Shown here piece by piece: positions 26,442 to 35,527 of a stretch of DNA of 64,000 nt. The stretch covers positions 1-64,000 of the forward strand of contig CAZGMK010000014.1 in NCBI GenBank assembly GCA_964526835.1, read 5' to 3'. A program made the translations under genes and the position numbers. Position 1 is the stretch's first letter. Each line of letters opens with the position of its first letter. The stretch comes from DAOSXA01 sp964526835 (GTDB lineage Bacteria; Zixibacteria; MSB-5A5; GN15; FEB-12). The notes under the pieces were generated by a model that did no database searches, was not told where the DNA came from, and saw only the letters and a program-made list of their open reading frames with translations.

Positions 26442-28231
26442 AGACTTCGATGAGCCTGACAGGTCTGATGATGCTCCTTCTGGTCTTCTCCGGGGCCGGC
26501 GTGACAGCCGAGAAGACGAAGCCCCCCAGGGTCGGAAGCGTCTCGTTTGAAGGGAATAGGGCGTATGATGATGCGCGCCTCGAAGGGCTCATCCTGACCA
26601 GACCCTCCAGGTTTCTTGCACCGAGCACCTACCATCGTGACGTGTTCATGGATGATCTTGAGACGCTGGTTGCGTTTTATCGCCAGAACGGTTTCCTGCA
26701 GGCGCTAATAGTAGATACTGCGGTAGTCGTCGACAGCGTCGAGAACCGAGTCGATATCTCCATCGAACTTGCGGAAGGCGCCAGAACCATGGTCGAGGGT
26801 GTCGCGCTCTTCGGCAACACCTTCGTCGCCGACACGGCGCTGATGGAATATGTTGCCATTAAGAAGGGCGACCCGCTTCGTCGCGCTGCTATCGAAGACG
26901 CCGTCGTGAGGATTCTTTCCCTCTACGCCGAACACGGTTTCCTGTCCGCCTCTGTGACGCCGAAGGTGGAGGTGAACGACTCAGCGCACCTGGCACTGGT
27001 GGATTTCGTAGTGCGTGAGGGGCCCAGCAGTCGCATTGGCGATATAACCCTGTCTGGAGTCAAACGGACTCAAGAACACGTGATTCGCCGCGAACTCGAC
27101 TTCTCGCGGGGCGACACAATAAGATACTCGCAGTTGATCCGCTCACAGCGACGCCTGTATTTGACAGGTCTGTTCGAGAGCGTCTTCGTACGACCTGCGC
27201 AATCTGCTGATACCGGTGCGGGTGAGCGAACGATTCTCGTGGAGATTAGGGAGAAGCCGTCAAGCGAGCTGGCCTTCTCTGTGGGATACGGTACTATCGA
27301 AAAGGCGCGCGGGCGAGCCGAGTTGAACACGATCAACCTGGCCGGGACCGCGCGCAAGGCCGGAGTCGCGCTGGAAGCAAACTTCATCAAGCAGGGAGCT
27401 TCACTGTCGTTCTCTGAGCCATGGACTCTCGGCACCCGCTGGAAGACCGATCTGTCACTATTCGGACGGTTGCGACAGGAGCCCGCATACCACGCTGAAG
27501 AGATCGGCGGCAAACTGACACTGGGAAGAAGTCTTGGGGCCTTCACCAGAGTAGCCCTGGCTTATCGTCTGGAGAATACCAGTCTGTCACACATTGACGT
27601 ATCAACCTCTGTCGAGGACTCGAAGCCACGCCTCCGGAGTCTCACCCTGACCCTGTCGTACGATAGTCGCGACAATCTGTTTGATGCCTCGTCGGGATCG
27701 TATATGAACTGGTCCAACGAGGTCGCCGGCGGCCCGCTGAAGGGATCCAATACTTTTGCCAAGTCCACCGTCGTACTCAAAAGATTTCATGCGCTCGGCC
27801 GCAGCACCGTGATCGGATCGGCTTTGGAACTCGGCTGGATGGGGGCATTCGGAGAAAGTGACGATGTACCGATCAGTGAGCGGTTCTACACCGGTGGTCC
27901 CACGTCGCTGCGCGGATTTAGCTATCAGATGGTTGGCCCCGTAGACGCCAACGGCGAGCCTCTGGGCGGCCGCTTCAAAGTGGTCTGTAACCTGCTCGAG
28001 ATCAGGAGATCTATCTATAAGACGATGGGAGGGGTTCTGTTCTGCGAGCTGGGAAACGTGTGGAAGGAACCGGCGGCGGTCAGAATAGGTGACCTGCGGA
28101 CTGATGTCGGAGCAGGACTCCGAATCAACTCGCCACTCGGGATACTCAGGCTGGACTACGGTATCAACCTCGACCGACGCCGGGATGAACCCTCGGGCAG
28201 GCTCTTCTTCAGCATGGGACAGGCCTTCTAG
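26438..28231 (+). CDS. Omp85-family outer-membrane protein (BamA/TamA-like)
   Basis: The 597-residue protein has a signal peptide (residues 1-24). Three POTRA-like domains span about residues 28-285, with characteristic GNRAYDDARLEGL, GNTFVADTALMEYVAIKKGD and GVKRTQEHVIRRELDFSRGD starts. A C-terminal Omp85 barrel contains LSYDSRDN and the conserved YTGGPTSLRGF motif near residue 490; it ends in SMGQAF with the expected final Phe. It inserts in the outer membrane. The genomic fusion of its start to the TamB-like stop makes it the TamA-like partner, although it has the three-POTRA form and could also do general barrel assembly. Confidence 0.9.
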   Translation: MKTSMSLTGLMMLLLVFSGAGVTAEKTKPPRVGSVSFEGNRAYDDARLEGLILTRPSRFLAPSTYHRDVFMDDLETLVAFYRQNGFLQALIVDTAVVVDSVENRVDISIELAEGARTMVEGVALFGNTFVADTALMEYVAIKKGDPLRRAAIEDAVVRILSLYAEHGFLSASVTPKVEVNDSAHLALVDFVVREGPSSRIGDITLSGVKRTQEHVIRRELDFSRGDTIRYSQLIRSQRRLYLTGLFESVFVRPAQSADTGAGERTILVEIREKPSSELAFSVGYGTIEKARGRAELNTINLAGTARKAGVALEANFIKQGASLSFSEPWTLGTRWKTDLSLFGRLRQEPAYHAEEIGGKLTLGRSLGAFTRVALAYRLENTSLSHIDVSTSVEDSKPRLRSLTLTLSYDSRDNLFDASSGSYMNWSNEVAGGPLKGSNTFAKSTVVLKRFHALGRSTVIGSALELGWMGAFGESDDVPISERFYTGGPTSLRGFSYQMVGPVDANGEPLGGRFKVVCNLLEIRRSIYKTMGGVLFCELGNVWKEPAAVRIGDLRTDVGAGLRINSPLGILRLDYGINLDRRRDEPSGRLFFSMGQAF

Positions 28232-28427
28232 AATGTCGCCGCAAGAGCTCCCGATACTGTCATTAGGCGGCGGGACGGCCTGCACGACCGGTAAATCACA
28301 ACAAGGTGTGTGAGCTACACTCGGTAGACCACAACTGTGCTGTGGGAGCTTGTCATCGGGTACCAACCGGTCGGATTCGTAGCAGCTTGAGCCCGGCGCC
28401 GAGGCGCCCCTTTTACACGGCCTCCGC

Positions 28428-28646
28428 TCACTCGTATGCTTGGAAGGGGCCTGATTGCTCGATTCTGACCGAGTACCCCTCGAGTTCGGAGGGAATTCGC
28501 ACTCTGGAATCCTCGGGGAGATCAGCCGTGAATACTTTGATGCACGGAGCGCCGTTGCACAAACCCTGACCGGTACCTGTCACACCGGGGATGTTCATCA
28601 ACTGCCGGGTATGGTCTTTCAGAACATCTTCAATCGACTTTTTCAT
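28428..28646 (-). CDS. Small conserved protein, stand-alone copy of the protease N-terminal domain
   Basis: The 72-residue product begins MKKSIEDVLKDHTRQLMNIPG and has the block VTGTGQGLCNGAPCIKVF followed by IPSELEGYSVRIEQSG. I recognise it as a short conserved protein of many environmental genomes. The same pattern (VVGTGTG..AVVVY..IPVAIDGHPVVVKETG) appears at residues 72-140 of the serine protease encoded upstream on the same strand, so the two share a fold. No ribosome site is clear before the ATG. A strong terminator separates it from the protease gene, so it is a separate transcription unit. It may bind or inhibit a related protease, as inference only. Confidence 0.7.
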   Translation of the reverse strand: MKKSIEDVLKDHTRQLMNIPGVTGTGQGLCNGAPCIKVFTADLPEDSRVRIPSELEGYSVRIEQSGPFQAYE

Positions 28647-28670
28647 GGCGCGGCTTCGGCTTTTCGGAAT

Positions 28671-28702
28671 AAAGCGAGCCCTTGTGAATACAGGCTCGCT
28701 TT
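28671..28702 (-). terminator. Intrinsic terminator downstream of the serine protease gene
   Basis: A perfect 10-bp stem (AAAGCGAGCC with GGCTCGCTTT) and a 12-base loop. On the minus strand it is followed by TTTATT, matching the direction of the protease gene, whose stop lies 42 bases before it. Confidence 0.75.
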
Positions 28703-28744
28703 CTCATTACAGGAGTGGATCGTGAAGGCGACGAGCAAAGACGA

Positions 28745-30622
28745 CTAGTAAGTTACAGTCGCCTCATTGGAACACGGCGTCCCGCCTGTCTCGCATACCT
28801 TGTATACGTGAGAGCCACCGCCCACCTCACTGGTAGCATGGGTGTAGAATCCATCATTCGGCGTCGTAGCGATCAACGCGCCGTCGCGATAGATTTCCAC
28901 ATCGGTCCCGGTCGCTCCCGACCATTCCAGATCGGCGTGCTTGCGGCCACGTACCTTGTAACCCGTAGCCGTAAGCGTAATATCTCCGGTGCCGCCGCTC
29001 GATACCGTGACGGCCTGCGACGTGTTGTCGGTCGCGCCGTCATCATCGGTGACGGTCAGCGTCACACCGTAGGTGCCGTCGGAGCCGTAGGTGTGCGAAG
29101 GATTCTGCGTGGTGGACGTGGCGCCGTCGCCGAACTCCCAGTACCAGCTGACAATGCTGCCGTCGGAGTCGGTGCTCTGATCGGTGAAGTCAGCGGTCAA
29201 GTCCGTCGTCGTATAGGTGAAGTCAGCGGTCGGCGGACTATTTGTCGTGCTGCTGGAAACCGTAACGTCCTGCGACGTATTGTCGGTCGCGCCGTCATCA
29301 TCGGTGACGGTCAGCGTCACACCGTAGGTGCCGTCGGAGCCGTAGGTGTGCGAAGGATTCTGGGCGGTTGATGTGGCGCCGTCGCCGAACTCCCAGTACC
29401 AGCCGGCAATGCTGCCGTCGGAGTCAGTGCTTGCGTCAGTGAAATAAGCCGTCAGCTCCGACGTCGTATAGGTGAAGTCAGCAGTCGGCGGATAGTTGGT
29501 GACACCGCCGCCATCATCAATCGTAACATTGAAGCGGTTCAGAACCCGATCAATCTGGTTGGCCAGGGTACGATCGGAGCTACCCGCGAACAGAAGACCG
29601 ACCGGATTCTTGTTATTATCGTCTGTTACAATCAGAGAACCCGAGTCGCCGCCACTGCTGAAGGTCCCGGGAGTGATGGCTATCTGATCCTCCATGGTCG
29701 CGTACTCGGCGCAGTTGAAGGGCCCACGCGGCACATAACAGACATTAACAGTTACATTGAGCTCAGAGACTTCACCGTGGGTCCAGCCGGTAGTTCGGCC
29801 GTACTTCTGCACTTTCATGCCAATGGTGGCGGACTTAGTCGTCGTGCTCGGCGTGCCGTAACCATCACCGGCTGGTGTGGCATAACCTACCGTTGATGTA
29901 GTCACAGCGGCAATAGCAGCATCGATGTAGTTGGTCGCTCCACCCATTGTGATATACTCGTAATCGTAGAGCGTTCCAATAGCATCGGCCGGATCAGAAC
30001 CACCATCGCTCGGTCCGGGCTGGAGTACATTGTCACCTATGGTGGCGTTATTGGAATTGGCATAAATGTGATTGTTGCTGAGGGCGTAAACGTTACCTGA
30101 ACCATCCTTGACACGGCAGGCGATAGTTCCGGCGGTAATGTCAGGATGGCCGGTCGACACGCCAATAGGCACCGGACGATCAAATCTTGCTTGCGGATCA
30201 GCGTAAACCACAAATCTGCCCGTTTCCTTGACGACCACAGGATGACCATCAATAGCCACCGGAATGTCGGTTAGCGCTTTGGCCCTGCTTTCCATTTCTG
30301 AGGCTGTAAATCTGCCGCGTTGAGAAACGGGTCCTTCGGTGTAGACGACCACAGCTAATTCACCGTCGGCATTGCGACCTGTACCGGTGCCGACTACTTC
30401 AGTGTGACTGAATAGAGCTTCCGTGGATCGATCTTGAACTGCCATTACAGCCTGCACCGATGGGTTGGCTTTGCTCAGAGCGATGGCCTGCGTTGCGGCA
30501 TCCGGCGCTTTGGTGACGCGGCTGGCGTCATTGCATCCGGCGTAGAACGCGACGGAAGCAATTAGCAGAAGCGTCACTAATCCAAAAGCACTTAGACGCA
30601 ACCATGAATGATTCCTCTTCAT
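28745..30622 (-). CDS. Secreted trypsin-like serine protease with two PKD domains
   Basis: The 625-residue protein has a signal sequence ending in FYAGC, possibly a lipobox. A small N-terminal domain follows (about 50-140), then a chymotrypsin-fold region (about 150-370) with a plausible triad: His in ALSNNHIYA, Asp in NYIDAAIA and Ser in SGGDSGSLIV. Two PKD domains (about 375-550) come next, with WYWEFGDGATST and NPSHTYGSDGTYGVTLTV. The C-terminal 70 residues form an FnIII-like region beginning TATGYKVRGRK. The mature protein probably works at the cell surface, cleaving peptides while PKD domains bind proteins or polysaccharide. An AAGGAG site six bases before ATG 30622 fixes the start, and a terminator follows at 28671-28702. 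Confidence 0.85.
   Translation of the reverse strand: MKRNHSWLRLSAFGLVTLLLIASVAFYAGCNDASRVTKAPDAATQAIALSKANPSVQAVMAVQDRSTEALFSHTEVVGTGTGRNADGELAVVVYTEGPVSQRGRFTASEMESRAKALTDIPVAIDGHPVVVKETGRFVVYADPQARFDRPVPIGVSTGHPDITAGTIACRVKDGSGNVYALSNNHIYANSNNATIGDNVLQPGPSDGGSDPADAIGTLYDYEYITMGGATNYIDAAIAAVTTSTVGYATPAGDGYGTPSTTTKSATIGMKVQKYGRTTGWTHGEVSELNVTVNVCYVPRGPFNCAEYATMEDQIAITPGTFSSGGDSGSLIVTDDNNKNPVGLLFAGSSDRTLANQIDRVLNRFNVTIDDGGGVTNYPPTADFTYTTSELTAYFTDASTDSDGSIAGWYWEFGDGATSTAQNPSHTYGSDGTYGVTLTVTDDDGATDNTSQDVTVSSSTTNSPPTADFTYTTTDLTADFTDQSTDSDGSIVSWYWEFGDGATSTTQNPSHTYGSDGTYGVTLTVTDDDGATDNTSQAVTVSSGGTGDITLTATGYKVRGRKHADLEWSGATGTDVEIYRDGALIATTPNDGFYTHATSEVGGGSHVYKVCETGGTPCSNEATVTY
29014..29492 (-). repeat. 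Near-identical tandem PKD-domain repeat, 255-bp period
   Basis: Copies at 29014-29237 and 29269-29492 differ at only a few positions and share a run of more than 80 identical bases. The identity at third codon positions shows a recent duplication or conversion within the gene. Confidence 0.85.
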
Positions 30623-31294
30623 GAGTAACTCCTTCTCGGGTGAGGGTTTTGGGTTGGAGAGTTGGGGCGGTCAGTCAATCGTGGTTTCTCCACGGTACAA
30701 TCCGACAAAATTGGTGTATTCGCACGGCAGTCATTAGCGAGTGCCGTTCGAAGTCGTAAAGCGGTGGAAGGCGGGAAGAGCGGATGTTCGTCGGCAAATC
30801 GCATTGACTGCCTGATATCAGTGTCCCTGGGCGGCATCACCGCTTCGGCAATGCGGAGCAGATCGCGAGTGTCTGCATAAGGCTCTTAGGGCGCAAGCCA
30901 GAGATGCTATCATCAATCCGGGTGGATTGACTTCTGCAGCAGCACGTTACCCAAGCGGCTTTGGTCTCCGTATACATCCCTTAAACCACCAATCACTTCA
31001 ACTTTGGGGACCCCGGGCACCTACACCATTGTCGCGTACCTAAACAGATGAGACCAGCCGAGTGCCTTCGACACAGACATCCACTTGATCAAGTAGTGCG
31101 AGCAACCAAGGGTCCACCAGCCGTTTGCATCCTACTAGTGGTATAGACACGCGAGAACCACGAAAAATACACGGAGATGAGTCGTTCTTTCGGTCGCACA
31201 TCCGTCGAATGCGGAAATTTCGCCAGGAGTAGTCCAGACGACCCCGCGGCGACGCGAGGAGGGCACAGGCCGGACACAGAGGACTCCGCGCCCG
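30623..31294. other. Long intergenic region upstream of the protease gene
   Basis: No supported gene was found. Short frames at 30662-30880 and 31177-31365 lack ribosome sites and conserved motifs. No promoter could be called with confidence. Confidence 0.5.
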
Positions 31295-31804
31295 TTACTC
31301 GGTCAGGACATAGCCGGCGCGACGACGGAAGGCCCCGTCGACCACTTCCATCATTCTCTTGGTGAGAAACTCATCGCGCACGGCATCATGGTCGGTGTGA
31401 TAGCGGGCGATGATCCGGTTGACTTCCGCCTCCGAGTAGTCGCGGCCGGGCTCGAACTGGGCGAGGATATACTCCAGCAGGAACTGCCGCTTGCTGGTTT
31501 TGCCTGCGGTCTCCCTCCTGGCGCGAGCATTGACCCGGTCGGCCCTGTTAGTCTTTGGCTGCGGCGCGCCGCCGTTGGTCTCGGCCCGGCGTTTTAGCAT
31601 GATCGAATTGCGGTTGGATTGATTCTCCAGCCACTCGTACACGGATTGCTCCGGGATACGCCAGTCCTTGCCGATTTTGTAGGCTTCGATCTCGCCGGCC
31701 TGGACCTTGCGAGTAATGACCTGGACATTCATTTTCAGTTTCTTGGCCAGCTCGGCGGTGGTGAAGAATTCCGTCTCCTTTATAATACCTTCCCGGTAAG
31801 CCAC
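31295..31804 (-). CDS. DNA-binding protein with excisionase-type HTH and DUF2087
   Basis: The 169-residue protein starts with a MerR/excisionase-like helix-turn-helix (FFTTAELAKKLKMNVQVITRKVQAGEIEAYKIGKDWRIP, given in parts: TTAELAKKLK, ITRKVQAGEI and YKIGKDWRIP) at residues 14-50. After a basic linker, DUF2087 begins at KRQFLLEYILAQF and continues with YSEAEVNRII, HTDHDAVRDEFL and FRRRAGYV. DUF2087 is found in small bacterial regulators and is thought to bind nucleic acid. The start is a GTG at 31804 with AAGGAG nine bases upstream. A sigma70-like promoter lies 52-81 bases upstream. Its targets are unknown; it diverges from the UVR-motif gene. Confidence 0.85.
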   Translation of the reverse strand: MAYREGIIKETEFFTTAELAKKLKMNVQVITRKVQAGEIEAYKIGKDWRIPEQSVYEWLENQSNRNSIMLKRRAETNGGAPQPKTNRADRVNARARRETAGKTSKRQFLLEYILAQFEPGRDYSEAEVNRIIARYHTDHDAVRDEFLTKRMMEVVDGAFRRRAGYVLTE

Positions 31805-32259
31805 TTAGACAACTCCTTGCATGCAACTGATTAGACAACCTTAAAGTACGAGGCTATCCTATGACACTTGCTGGCAGATAGTCAAATAGTTTTTTGTATC
31901 ATGCCTCACTTACACGTCCTTTTTCTTATCGTGGCTGTTGCGTCTACCGGCTGACCGATGGCCGCCAACTCCGAGGCGCCCTCTTTCAACCTGCACCCAG
32001 CTCGGTCGGGGACTGTTTACTGTTTGTCGACATCCCCGCCTGTGGTCGGTGCCCCAGTCATCCCGGGCACGGGGCCCTCTCCGCGCTTGCCTCGCCGGGC
32101 CCTTAAGCGTCCTCTCGACAATAGCTTAGCGTTTTGCAAGGCCGCCCGGCCGCATTGGCAGACGGGTTGCATTCCAGCCCCCTGTGAAACGAGCTAACGT
32201 TGCGGACTACAGCCCGGGGCGGACCAGGGTGGGCTCGCAACGACCAAGGAGGCTGGACC
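31805..32259. other. Divergent intergenic region between the DUF2087 and UVR-motif genes
   Basis: It contains the DUF2087 promoter (31856-31885) and the AAGGAGG site of the next gene. No other structure was recognised. Confidence 0.55.
31856..31885 (-). promoter_or_regulatory. Candidate sigma70 promoter of the DUF2087 gene
   Basis: On the minus strand, TTGACT (31880-31885), an 18-base spacer and TAGGAT (31856-31861), giving a short leader to the GTG at 31804. Confidence 0.5.
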
Positions 32260-32826
32260 ATGAAGCGACGCCAGAACGGGCGCAAGACAGTTCACATATC
32301 TCAGGAGAAGAATGGCCAGAAGAGCCAGATTTCCCTGACGGAACAGGAGGCCGCGCAATTGGGGTTTCATTCACCACTGGACAAGGGGCCGTTTCCGCTG
32401 GCTAAGCTGCTGAACGACTTGTTTGGATCCGGTAGTCCAGCGGCCGACCATGATCAGTTTGAGATGCCACAGCTCAACTCCGGCCTGGAGTGTAGTGACT
32501 GCGGCCTGAACTACGAAGACTTCCTGGCCGTCGGCCGACTCGGGTGCGGTCAGTGTTATGAGTCGTTCCATGAAAACCTGGATGATCTGATGCTGCGGCT
32601 CCACGGGGCCAACCGTCATGTGGGGAGAGCACCGAGCGAGACCGAGTATCCGGTGGAGACCTCCGAGGCTTCGGCGGTGGAATCGGAGAAGCGGCGTCTG
32701 GATCACCAGCTCCGGCAAGCCATCGAGCAGGAGGACTACGAGCGCGCGGCGAAGCTCCGCGATGAAATCAGGGCGTTTGAGGAGACCCTCGAGTCGAAGA
32801 GAGAAACAACCAGCCAGCCCGGCTAG
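32260..32826 (+). CDS. McsA-like UVR-motif, zinc-finger protein
   Basis: The 188-residue protein has a polar N terminus, one CxxC pair (ECSDCGLNYEDF) and a second (GCGQCYESFHENL), about 25 residues apart. A C-terminal UVR motif follows near residue 150 (LDHQLRQAIEQEDYERAAKLRDEI). This is the layout of McsA, the activator of the McsB protein-arginine kinase. No mcsB or clpC lies next to it, so its partner is not visible here. ATG 32260 follows AAGGAGG by seven bases. The inferred role is Zn-binding adaptor or chaperone in protein quality control. Confidence 0.78.
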   Translation: MKRRQNGRKTVHISQEKNGQKSQISLTEQEAAQLGFHSPLDKGPFPLAKLLNDLFGSGSPAADHDQFEMPQLNSGLECSDCGLNYEDFLAVGRLGCGQCYESFHENLDDLMLRLHGANRHVGRAPSETEYPVETSEASAVESEKRRLDHQLRQAIEQEDYERAAKLRDEIRAFEETLESKRETTSQPG

Positions 32827-32910
32827 CCTATAATGTAGTTGCCCGGCGGCGGGATTCCGGAGTGAAGCCTGCCGCCGGGGAACAGGGGTCAGGCCGACAG
32901 CCTGGCGACC

Positions 32911-35487
32911 CTATTTGTCGGACGGCTTGTCGGAGTCGTCCGCTTCTTCATTCTCGTTGTTCTCGTTCCTCTCGGTCGTCTGCCCGGTTCCCATTTCCTT
33001 CACGGTGCCCTTCTTCAGTAGCTTGTGATACCACTGCGGGTGGTGGTGTTCGGCCCATTCACGAGTCACCGATCCATCGACGAGGACCCGCCAGGTTCCG
33101 GGGTTGGCGATAGTCCCCAGGTACGCATGGGCCAGCACTCCTGCAATCAGGAAGAAGCCGATCAGGTTGTGGACGGTCGAAGTGACGCAGATGGTGGACA
33201 GGGAAAAGGTTCCCTTGAACATGAGAATGATGCCGCTGATGGATATGATAGCGCCGAAGATGCTGGTGTACCAATAGAACATCTTCTGGCCGGCGTTGAA
33301 GCGCCCGGCCGGGACTTTGCCCTTGTAGCCCAGATAGCCGCCGATCCGCTTGACCCAGTGCTTGTCGTAGTCCGCAAAAAGGGCATCGCGGAACCACAGG
33401 AGTATTCCGGCTATGGTGGTCAGGACGAAGATGACGCCGGTGATGTAGTGCGCCCAGAACATATTATGGGAGTTTCCGAACAGCAGTTCCTGCCAGAGGT
33501 TGAGATTGAAAGCCATTATCAGACCGGTAACCGTCAGCACGACAAACGAAATGAGCCGGAACAGGTGCACTGCTCTTTCCAGCAAGCTGAAACGCTGAAT
33601 CTCCTGCGAGTAAGGATCGAAGGTAATGCGCTTGGGGCCGTAGCTGTGGTAGTGCAGGACAATCAGGAAGATGACGATGATGATGAGCGGTCCGATATAC
33701 GGGCTGACGATCTGCTGGTGGAAAGTATTCACCGCAAAGGACACCGGGTTACAGCCGAAGTATCGGCCCATGTTCTTGGTAACCGGCTGACCGTCGGCCC
33801 CATACATATCGACAACGCGTTGCCCCTTGAAGAAATTCGCTCCATAGTCGTGGCAATCCCCGCAGCCGTCGGCACCCAGAGCCATCCTGGTCGGCGCGAC
33901 ATTATGACTTATGGAAAAGTCCACATGGGTGGCGCCGGCCAGCGGAGTGCCGGCCAGCGTGTCGGAAACCAATCGCCCCTGTTCGTCAAGATACCAGGCT
34001 CGCTCGGCCTTGACAAATACCGGGGCGACCTGCGCGAATCGTTCATTAGTTTGCAGGGCTTCGGTAAAGGCGGCGATGCCTGCCCTGATCTCGTCGGGGC
34101 GGTTGACTTCGGGTATGCCGTCATCGTTGTCGTCAGTAACCTCGTCCTCGAACAGCGGCCACCCGGCCTCGTGCTCGCGAAGGAATAGCGGGTAGATCAG
34201 GCCGTCGGCGTCGCGGTTGCCCCACCAGACAGAGAGAACCGAATTGAAGGGATAGATGTCATCATTCGCGCGCCTTTCATACACCGGTTCCCAGGAAGCC
34301 CTCTGGCCGAAATCATCGGCTGAGTCGGGGCGCATGTAGAAATGGAGCCGGCCCGTGGTTGCGTCATTGCCCATCGCTGCGGCGCGTCCCAGCGACGGGA
34401 TGTGGCACGACTCACAACCGATGCTCCTCAGGTGAGAGGGTCGCTCCCTGTGGTGTTGCGGGACCGGTGCACCCAGGTAGCCGGTGGAATGACACTCTTC
34501 ACAATCACGGATGCTGTTCTCCATCTCCGGCGCGACGGTGCTCACATTCTCGTCCCCCATGGCCATCTGGTGATCCAACTCGGCCGGGTGGCAGGCGGCG
34601 CAACTGATTCGTTGCTGATTATGCACGTCCGGGTTGAACGCATCGTTCCAGGAGAAACCGCGCTTGCGCACATCGGCGTTGCCGTGGCAGTAGACGCAGT
34701 TGTCGTCGGGCGGCGGCCACGACATCGCCAGCGTGATCGATCCATCCTCGTTGAAGAACCGAGAGTTGTAGACGACCGTGGGTTCATCGCCGTAGATCAC
34801 GCCCCCTTCAACAATACCGATACGCGAACCGGCCACGACAGCCCACTGGTAATTCCCCTTCTCAAGCTGGTCGACGCGCTCATCGAAGTTGTAACCCTCA
34901 AGGTGGCAGATGAAGCAATCGGCCTCCACGACGCCGGACTTGTCCCATTGAGCCTGGTAGTAATCGCCGTCGAACGACTCAGCCAACTCGGGATCATCGA
35001 GCATCATTTCATCGTAACGGTAACCGTCGCGGTCATACTGCAGCCCCCCTCCCCCCGGATGACAGGCCCCGCAAGGCAACTGGCCGCGCCCGGGCGAGGA
35101 GAAGCCCACAAAGTCATAGACAGTCAGGTCGATCTCATCCGGTGAGCTGTTCTCCTTCTTGGCCAACTGGCGGAAAGCATAAGGGTACCAGCGCCCCATG
35201 AAGCCATTCGAGAGACTCCAGGGCCGACCCGTCTCGACTCCGTATTCGTCGTCGATGTTGTCCCAGCCCATCTGGAAATGGTAGCCCCCGGTAATCTCAT
35301 CATAGTCATGGCACATTCCGCAGGTCCACTGAGTGGAGAATGGAGCTGAAGCGTTCTCGCCGGTGACGGGGTTTATCTCATCGCCGTTCTTGTCGACCAG
35401 AAAGATGGCCGGATGCCTGGAGGCGGCGTCGACGGCGGCGCAGAGAATCAGGCTGACGAGGGCCGCTGTGGCTATCCAACGTAACAT
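32911..35487 (-). CDS. Octaheme c-type cytochrome fused to a membrane cytochrome b
   Basis: The 858-residue protein has a signal peptide and eight CxxCH motifs (first CGMCH at residues 56-60, then CGACH, CFICH, CVYCH, CAACH, CEECH, CESCH and CGDCH near 555). Five to six membrane segments lie at about 600-810 and resemble the FdhI/formate dehydrogenase gamma and Ni-Fe hydrogenase cytochrome b type. His residues in RAVHLFRLIS, HNMFWAHYIT and STVHNLIG are candidate b-heme ligands. The C terminus is short and acidic. The arrangement resembles the CbcL-type inner-membrane quinol:cytochrome c oxidoreductases. It is the last gene of the operon, 40 bases after the 21-heme gene, with a GAGGAG site before ATG 35487. 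Confidence 0.88.
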   Translation of the reverse strand: MLRWIATAALVSLILCAAVDAASRHPAIFLVDKNGDEINPVTGENASAPFSTQWTCGMCHDYDEITGGYHFQMGWDNIDDEYGVETGRPWSLSNGFMGRWYPYAFRQLAKKENSSPDEIDLTVYDFVGFSSPGRGQLPCGACHPGGGGLQYDRDGYRYDEMMLDDPELAESFDGDYYQAQWDKSGVVEADCFICHLEGYNFDERVDQLEKGNYQWAVVAGSRIGIVEGGVIYGDEPTVVYNSRFFNEDGSITLAMSWPPPDDNCVYCHGNADVRKRGFSWNDAFNPDVHNQQRISCAACHPAELDHQMAMGDENVSTVAPEMENSIRDCEECHSTGYLGAPVPQHHRERPSHLRSIGCESCHIPSLGRAAAMGNDATTGRLHFYMRPDSADDFGQRASWEPVYERRANDDIYPFNSVLSVWWGNRDADGLIYPLFLREHEAGWPLFEDEVTDDNDDGIPEVNRPDEIRAGIAAFTEALQTNERFAQVAPVFVKAERAWYLDEQGRLVSDTLAGTPLAGATHVDFSISHNVAPTRMALGADGCGDCHDYGANFFKGQRVVDMYGADGQPVTKNMGRYFGCNPVSFAVNTFHQQIVSPYIGPLIIIVIFLIVLHYHSYGPKRITFDPYSQEIQRFSLLERAVHLFRLISFVVLTVTGLIMAFNLNLWQELLFGNSHNMFWAHYITGVIFVLTTIAGILLWFRDALFADYDKHWVKRIGGYLGYKGKVPAGRFNAGQKMFYWYTSIFGAIISISGIILMFKGTFSLSTICVTSTVHNLIGFFLIAGVLAHAYLGTIANPGTWRVLVDGSVTREWAEHHHPQWYHKLLKKGTVKEMGTGQTTERNENNENEEADDSDKPSDK

Positions 35488-35527
35488 GGCAATCTCCTCA
35501 ATACCGAAGTCCTGCCGGGCCTCGGGC

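Noticed and set aside
31177..31365. Short frames in the 30.6-31.3 kb gap as genes
   Set aside because: No ribosome sites, no recognisable sequence, and codon usage unlike the neighbours.
33025..34188. 387-residue frame on the plus strand opposite the octaheme cytochrome gene
   Set aside because: Composition is that of an antisense shadow, with no domain and no ribosome site, and the minus strand is fully explained.
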